Assembly: GCA_947476215.1 (NCBI GenBank)
Contig: CANJQI010000019.1
Span: 1 to 44,065 of the forward strand
Source of the DNA: Betaproteobacteria bacterium
Lineage (GTDB): Bacteria; Pseudomonadota; Gammaproteobacteria; Burkholderiales; SG8-41
Reading direction: 5' to 3'
DNA length: 44,065 bases
How positions within the stretch are numbered: position 1 is the first letter of the stretch; the number at the start of each line of letters is the position of its first letter. The notes under the pieces are model-generated. The model made no database searches and was not told the DNA's origin. It was given only the letters and a program-made list of their open reading frames with translations. The position numbers and the translations under genes were made by a program. This document shows, piece by piece, positions 39,715-44,065 of this stretch.

Positions 39715-40932
39715 ATGAAAAAAATTGAAATCAGGAAAACCACGCATGGCCAGGTGGACGTAGCTGCACGCCGCAAGTTTTTGTCCGGCGCGGCTGCTGC
39801 GACTGCCGGCGTTGCCGCCATTGCTTTCCCGATGATGGCTGCGGCACAGGACAAGAAGGGTGACGCCAAGGCCGCAGCGCCAGCCGTCGTATCTTCCGCC
39901 GGTCCGATCAGCTTGCGTTGGCAGAGCACCTGGCCGTCGAAAGACATCTTCCACGAATTCGCACTCGACTTCGCCAAGAAGGTGAGCGACATCTCGGGCG
40001 GCGAACTCAGGATCGAGGTATTGGCGTCGGGTGCGGTGGTGCCGGCCTTCGGCCTGCTCGATGCGGTTTCGAAAGGGACGCTCGACGGCGGCCACGGCGT
40101 TGTCGCTTATCATTACGGGAAACAGGCAGCATTGGCGCTGTGGGGTTCGGGACCGGCGTACGGGATGGATGCCAACATGGTCCTTGGCTGGCATAAGTAC
40201 GGCGGTGGCAAGGAACTGCTCAGCAAGATCTACAGTTCCATCGGCGCGAATGTGGTTTCGTTCTTGTACGGCCCGATGCCGACGCAGCCGCTGGGCTGGT
40301 ACAAGAAGCCGATCACCAAGGCGGAAGATTTCAAAGGCCTCAAGTTCCGCACCGTGGGTCTTTCGATCGACGTATTTACCGGGATGGGCGCCGCAGTGAA
40401 CGCGCTGCCCGGTGGCGAGATTGTGCCGGCGCTGGACCGCGGCCTGCTCGATGGTGCCGAGTTCAACAACGCGTCGTCGGACCGTGTGTTGGGCTTTCCG
40501 GATGTATCGAAGGTCTGCATGCTGCAGAGCTTCCACCAGAGCGCCGAACAATTCGAGGTTCTGTTCAACAAGACAAAGTTCGATGCTTTGCCCGCGAAGC
40601 TCAAGGTGATCATCGAGAATGCGGTGGAAGCAGCGTCCGCGGACATGTCCTGGAAAGCCTACGACCGTTACTCCAGGGACTATGACGAGATGCAGCAGAA
40701 GCAGAACGTCAAGTTCTACAAGACCCCGGATGCGCTTCTACAGAGGCAGCTTGTCGTTTATGACCAGACCGTCGCCAAGAAGTCTGCGGACAATCCCCTT
40801 TTCAAGGAAGTCGACGCATCGATGCGCGCATTTGGCGGGCGCGTCGTCCGATGGGACCTTGACACCAATGTAAACCGGAGGATGGCGTACAACCATTACT
40901 TCGCCAAGCCGGCCGCAAAGAAGAAGGCCTGA
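39715..40932 (+). CDS. TRAP transporter substrate-binding protein, DctP family, Tat-exported
   Basis: This 405-residue periplasmic receptor of a TRAP transporter has a twin-arginine signal: AARRKFLSG (R19-R20) with a hydrophobic stretch and an AAA cleavage site near residue 44. The mature part has LRWQSTWPSKDIFHEFALDF, GVVAYHYGKQAALALWGSG, FKGLKFRTVGLSIDVF with the carboxylate-binding Arg typical of DctP proteins, and a long C-terminal helix. It resembles TakP-like receptors for 2-oxo acids, which are Tat or Sec exported, but the ligand is inferred. AGGAGGT (39704-39710) is an ideal ribosome site. A terminator follows, which would keep receptor mRNA in excess over the permease. Confidence 0.95.
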   Translation: MKKIEIRKTTHGQVDVAARRKFLSGAAAATAGVAAIAFPMMAAAQDKKGDAKAAAPAVVSSAGPISLRWQSTWPSKDIFHEFALDFAKKVSDISGGELRIEVLASGAVVPAFGLLDAVSKGTLDGGHGVVAYHYGKQAALALWGSGPAYGMDANMVLGWHKYGGGKELLSKIYSSIGANVVSFLYGPMPTQPLGWYKKPITKAEDFKGLKFRTVGLSIDVFTGMGAAVNALPGGEIVPALDRGLLDGAEFNNASSDRVLGFPDVSKVCMLQSFHQSAEQFEVLFNKTKFDALPAKLKVIIENAVEAASADMSWKAYDRYSRDYDEMQQKQNVKFYKTPDALLQRQLVVYDQTVAKKSADNPLFKEVDASMRAFGGRVVRWDLDTNVNRRMAYNHYFAKPAAKKKA

Positions 40933-40953
40933 TACGCTGTTTCGTGGATACAG

Positions 40954-40989
40954 AACACCATCCGGCGGCCACCGGGTGGTGTTTTTTTT
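40954..40989 (+). terminator. Rho-independent terminator after the TRAP binding protein gene
   Basis: AACACCATCCGG (40954-40965) pairs with CCGGGTGGTGTT (40972-40983) in a 12-bp stem with one G-U pair and a 6-nt loop, followed by a run of eight T (40982-40989). It lies 22 bp after the stop codon and before dctQ, so it probably attenuates rather than fully separates the permease genes. Confidence 0.88.
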
Positions 40990-41064
40990 GACAGCTTCGG
41001 GAACCGGGGGGCAGCATCGCAATGAAATTCCGGCCTGATACCACATCATTTGAGATCTGCGGCC

Positions 41065-41688
41065 ATGCAAAAAGTACTGCTGTTCGTTGACAAGATGAGC
41101 ACCTGGGTCGGCCAGGCGTTTTCCTTCTGTATCGTGGTGCTCACCTTGCATGTCTCGTGGGAAGTGTTCTCGCGCTACGTGCTCGGTGCGCCGCGCGCAT
41201 GGGCTTTCGACGCGATGATCATGCTTTATGGAACGTTGTTCATGATGGCCGGCGCCTACACGCTTTCGAAAAACGGCCACGTGCGGGGGGACGTGCTCTA
41301 CGGCTTTTTCACGCCGCGGGTTCAGGCCGGACTCGACCTCGCGCTCTACATCGTGTTCTTTCTTCCCGGCGTGATCGCGCTCACCTACGCGGGTTATTTC
41401 TATGCCGCCGAGTCGTGGGCGATCAACGAGCATTCGACCATCACCTACGAGGGTCCGCCGCTCTATCCGTTCAAAACCGTCATCCCGATTGCCGGCGCAT
41501 TCCTGCTGGTGCAAGGCATCGTCGAGATCACCCGCTGCATCATCTGCCTCAAGCAAGGCGCGTGGCCCTCGCGCGAGATGGACGTAGAGGAAGTGGACGT
41601 GGAAAAGCTCAAGGAGATGGTGCACGTCAGGGACGCGGACATCCAGAAGCTGGATGAATTGGTGGTGACGCAGGAAACGCACAAATGA
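41065..41688 (+). CDS. TRAP transporter small permease, DctQ-like
   Basis: This 207-residue inner-membrane protein has about four membrane segments, with FSFCIVVLTLHVSWEVFSRY, FDAMIMLYGTLFMMAGAYTL, SKNGHVRGDVLYG (the conserved DctQ loop) and TVIPIAGAFLLVQGIVEITR. The C-terminal tail (about residues 170-207) is highly charged and likely helical (VEEVDVEKLKEMVHVRDADI), longer than in typical DctQ proteins. ATG 41065 is chosen over the TTG at 41050. Its stop overlaps the dctM ATG by 4 bp (ATGA), which fits the tight DctQ-DctM pairing. Confidence 0.92.
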   Translation: MQKVLLFVDKMSTWVGQAFSFCIVVLTLHVSWEVFSRYVLGAPRAWAFDAMIMLYGTLFMMAGAYTLSKNGHVRGDVLYGFFTPRVQAGLDLALYIVFFLPGVIALTYAGYFYAAESWAINEHSTITYEGPPLYPFKTVIPIAGAFLLVQGIVEITRCIICLKQGAWPSREMDVEEVDVEKLKEMVHVRDADIQKLDELVVTQETHK

Positions 41689-43703
41689 AGCTGCGCAAGG
41701 AGCTGTGGTTCGGCTTCACGCTGATGGCGATCATCGTGGTCGCCATCCTCGCGTTCATGCCCTGGGGCAATATCACCAACGGCCATCTCGGGTTGCTCAT
41801 GCTTGCGCTGATCGTGGTGGCGATCATGATGGGCTTCCCCACCGCTTTCACGCTGATGGGCATGGGCGTGTTCTTTGCATGGCTTGCCTACGAAACCGTC
41901 AACCCTCGGCTTGCCGTCCAGCAGGTGCTCGACTTGTTCGTGCAGCGCACGTACGGAGTGATGTCCAACGACGTGCTGATCGCGATCCCGCTGTTCCTGT
42001 TCATGGGCTATCTGGTCGAGCGCGCAGCCCTGATCGACCGTTTGTTCAAGAGCCTGCATCTGGCATTGGCGCGAATTCCCGGCTCGCTCGCAGTGGCGAC
42101 CATCGTTACCTGCGCGATCTTCGCCACCGCCACCGGCATCGTCGGCGCCGTGGTAACTCTGATGGGTCTGCTGGCGTTCCCGGCGATGCTCAAAGCCGGC
42201 TACAACGTCAAGGTCGCGGCCGGCGCGGTAACCGCCGGCGGGTGCCTCGGCATCCTGATCCCGCCCTCGGTGCTGTTGATCGTCTACGGCGCCACCGCAG
42301 GCGTGTCGGTGGTGCAACTCTACGCCGGCGCCTTCTTCCCCGGTTTTATGCTTGCCGGACTCTACATCGGCTATGTGATCGTGCTCGCGAAGCTGAAACC
42401 GGGCCTGATGCCGCCGCTTGCCGAGAGCGACAGGCGCGTGACTCTCCCGCCCCTGTCGCGGACGCTGGCCCACCGCGGCAGCAACGCGCTGACCGGTCTC
42501 TGGCGCGCGCTCGTCAGCGGCGGCGCCGGGATCCCGAGGCGCACCGTAATCGGGCAGTTGTTCATCTCGCTGCTGCCTGCGCTCTTCATCTTTGCGATAC
42601 TGTGCTTCACCTATCGCGGTGCGACCGCGCCGGTGATTGAGGCGAGCACAGCCGGCCTGGTCGAAGCAGGCGGCCTGGTCGCGGCGCCCGAGCAGACCAA
42701 GGAACCGGAGGGGCTCATCGGTGCGCCGCCGGAGAATGAATCGGAACTCAAGGAACCGCCGGCCGCAGGAGCTCAGGAACTGGGTGTTCCACCGGCGACA
42801 GAGGAACTGAAGGCGGGCAGTGCGAGCAAGCCGCCGGATGCCGAGAAATCGACCGGGGGAACGCCTGCAGAACTCGAGCGGTTGCCGGTGCCAATCTGGC
42901 TCTGGATCGTGCTTGTCATGGGCGTCGCTACCGTAGTGGTCATCTATCGGCTCTGGAACTGGCAGCGGCTCGAAGTGTTCAAGATGCTGATCACTTCGTT
43001 CTTCCCGCTGGCCCTGCTGATCCTCGGGGTGCTCGGCTCCATCGTATTCGGTTTGGCGACTCCCTCCGAGGCGGCGGCGGTCGGCGCGTTTGGCGGATTC
43101 TTTCTGGCGGCGGCCTACCGCTATATCGCGCATTTGCGCGGGGGAACGGGTGGGCCGTTTTCCAGCGCAGTCATGGGCGGCACGCTGAGGGAATTCGGAA
43201 CGATCATCAAGGAGTCGTCGTTCCTCACCGCCAAGACCAGCGCGATGGTGTGCTGGCTGTTCGTCGGCTCCGGCATTTTCTCGGCGGCGTTCGCATTACT
43301 CGGGGGCCAAGAGCTGATCGAGAAGTGGGTGCTCTCGCTCGATATGACGCCGGTGCAGTTCATGATCCTGGCGCAGAGCATCATCTTCCTGCTCGGCTGG
43401 CCGCTCGAATGGACCGAGATCATCATCATCTTCATGCCGATCTTCATACCGCTCTTGCCCCACTTCGGTATCGACCCGCTGTTTTTCGGGCTGCTGGTTG
43501 CGCTCAATTTGCAGACTGCGTTCCTGTCGCCTCCAGTAGCGATGGCGGCGTTCTACCTGAAAGGCGTGTCGCCGCCGCATGTCACACTGAACCAGATCTT
43601 TGCCGGCATGCTGCCGTTCATGGGGATCCAGGTTATTGCAATCGTGCTGCTATATGTGTTTCCGGGCATAGGTTTGTGGCTGCCGCACGTGCTGTACAAA
43701 TGA
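41685..43703 (+). CDS. TRAP transporter large permease, DctM-like, with about 185-residue insertion
   Basis: This sodium-coupled carboxylate permease subunit is 672 residues, against about 425 for a usual DctM. Conserved parts include MGFPTAFTLMGMGVFFAW, AIPLFLFMGYLVERA, AGGCLGILIPPSVLLIVYG, FGLATPSEAAAVGAFGG and LNLQTAFLSPPVAMAAFYLK. Between about residues 245 and 430 an extra segment occurs: one hydrophobic helix (LFISLLPALFIFAILCFTY), an acidic Pro/Ala/Glu-rich linker (about 319-402), and a second helix (PIWLWIVLVMGVATVVVIY). The first inserted helix and the sequence after it (GATAPVIEAS) resemble the following native GLATPSEAA segment, hinting at an internal duplication. The linker is likely periplasmic or cytosolic and disordered. 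Confidence 0.92.
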   Translation: MKLRKELWFGFTLMAIIVVAILAFMPWGNITNGHLGLLMLALIVVAIMMGFPTAFTLMGMGVFFAWLAYETVNPRLAVQQVLDLFVQRTYGVMSNDVLIAIPLFLFMGYLVERAALIDRLFKSLHLALARIPGSLAVATIVTCAIFATATGIVGAVVTLMGLLAFPAMLKAGYNVKVAAGAVTAGGCLGILIPPSVLLIVYGATAGVSVVQLYAGAFFPGFMLAGLYIGYVIVLAKLKPGLMPPLAESDRRVTLPPLSRTLAHRGSNALTGLWRALVSGGAGIPRRTVIGQLFISLLPALFIFAILCFTYRGATAPVIEASTAGLVEAGGLVAAPEQTKEPEGLIGAPPENESELKEPPAAGAQELGVPPATEELKAGSASKPPDAEKSTGGTPAELERLPVPIWLWIVLVMGVATVVVIYRLWNWQRLEVFKMLITSFFPLALLILGVLGSIVFGLATPSEAAAVGAFGGFFLAAAYRYIAHLRGGTGGPFSSAVMGGTLREFGTIIKESSFLTAKTSAMVCWLFVGSGIFSAAFALLGGQELIEKWVLSLDMTPVQFMILAQSIIFLLGWPLEWTEIIIIFMPIFIPLLPHFGIDPLFFGLLVALNLQTAFLSPPVAMAAFYLKGVSPPHVTLNQIFAGMLPFMGIQVIAIVLLYVFPGIGLWLPHVLYK

Positions 43704-43731
43704 CGCTCGTGGGTCCCTTGGATACTCGGAG

Positions 43732-44065
43732 ATGAAGCCCAAGGTTCTGGTTACGCGCGAAGTATTCGACGAGACATTGCAGTATCTTGCCGAACATTGC
43801 GAGGTCGAATCCAATCAGGCCGACGTGCCGCTCGATACCGAAGGCCTTGCCCGACTCCTCGCCGACAGGGCCGGCGTGATCTGCAGTCTGACCGACCGGA
43901 TAGACGGCGAATTGATACAGCGCTGTCCCGGGCTCAGAGTCGTATCGAATATCGCAGTGGGTTACAACAATATCGATGTGGCCGCCTGCAGCGCGCGCAA
44001 TATCATGGTCACCAATACTCCCGGAGTACTCGACGACAGCACGGCCGATCTGGCATGGACGCTGA
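43732..44065 (+). CDS. D-2-hydroxyacid dehydrogenase (glyoxylate/hydroxypyruvate reductase-like), 5' part
   Basis: The first 111 residues of a D-isomer-specific 2-hydroxyacid dehydrogenase are visible: MKPKVLVTREVFDETLQYL, SLTDRIDGELI, LRVVSNIAVGYNNIDVAAC and NIMVTNTPGVLDDSTADLAW, the last leading to the NAD-binding domain, which is outside the window. The pattern matches the glyoxylate/hydroxypyruvate reductase (GhrB-like) branch. It begins 28 bp after dctM following CGGAG, so it is probably part of the TRAP operon and would reduce or oxidise the imported 2-oxo or 2-hydroxy acid. Confidence 0.9.
   Translation, partial: MKPKVLVTREVFDETLQYLAEHCEVESNQADVPLDTEGLARLLADRAGVICSLTDRIDGELIQRCPGLRVVSNIAVGYNNIDVAACSARNIMVTNTPGVLDDSTADLAWTL

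Noticed and set aside
41463-43133. 556-codon minus-strand frame opposite dctQ/dctM
   Set aside because: It lies opposite clearly conserved membrane proteins; the Arg/His/Gln-rich sequence has no family features.

Overview
The window looks like a chromosomal segment of a GC-rich betaproteobacterium, probably Burkholderiales. The evidence is the many Bug/TctC-type periplasmic binding proteins, a TctD/TctE-type two-component pair, a DUF3567 protein, ribosomal protein THX and a split LutA/LutB/LutC set. I saw no rRNA, tRNA, CRISPR array, transposase or phage gene.

Layout. Positions 1-11.2 kb are mostly housekeeping: sensor kinase and response regulator (minus strand), a D-Ala-D-Ala endopeptidase of the PBP7 type, an orphan EgtD-like histidine methyltransferase, one Bug protein, THX, an alpha/beta hydrolase, a membrane-anchored spermidine-synthase-like protein, an exported hydratase, DUF3567, and a translationally coupled minus-strand operon of IclR regulator, DEDDh exonuclease and small membrane protein. 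From 11.5 to 39.5 kb there is an accessory catabolic island. It holds LutA, MmgE/PrpD proteins, two copies of a thiolase-fold protein, a DUF35 Zn-ribbon/OB protein, two family III CoA-transferases, an Ldh_2 dehydrogenase, an esterase-like protein, LutB, an acyl-CoA dehydrogenase, a CoA-acylating semialdehyde dehydrogenase and LutC. Nine of the window's ten Bug loci are interspersed among these. From 39.7 kb to the end there is a Tat-exported TRAP transporter set (DctP, DctQ, an enlarged DctM) followed by the start of a D-2-hydroxyacid dehydrogenase.

How the genes may work together (inference). Bug proteins capture carboxylates in the periplasm, but no TctA/TctB membrane partner is encoded here, so they would need permeases encoded elsewhere. 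The 14.05-20.5 kb operon (Bug, thiolase-fold, DUF35, CoA-transferase, CoA-transferase, MmgE/PrpD) has the same parts as the BbsAB thiolase plus BbsEF CoA-transferase of benzylsuccinate degradation, without the benzylsuccinate genes. With the acyl-CoA dehydrogenase, Ldh_2 and MmsA it suggests CoA-dependent breakdown of a branched or substituted di/tricarboxylate. Lut proteins, the 2-hydroxyacid dehydrogenase and the TRAP system point to 2-hydroxy/2-oxo acids as intermediates or co-substrates.

The island is visibly in flux: a duplicated Bug-thiolase block with a 23-codon relic of the DUF35 gene, a Bug pseudogene with a nonsense codon and a frameshift, a CoA-ligase/Bug deletion junction, a PrpD gene with its middle missing, a TPP-enzyme stub and a frameshifted DUF2306 gene. 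Two families of dispersed inverted repeats and two short tandem repeats lie between genes.
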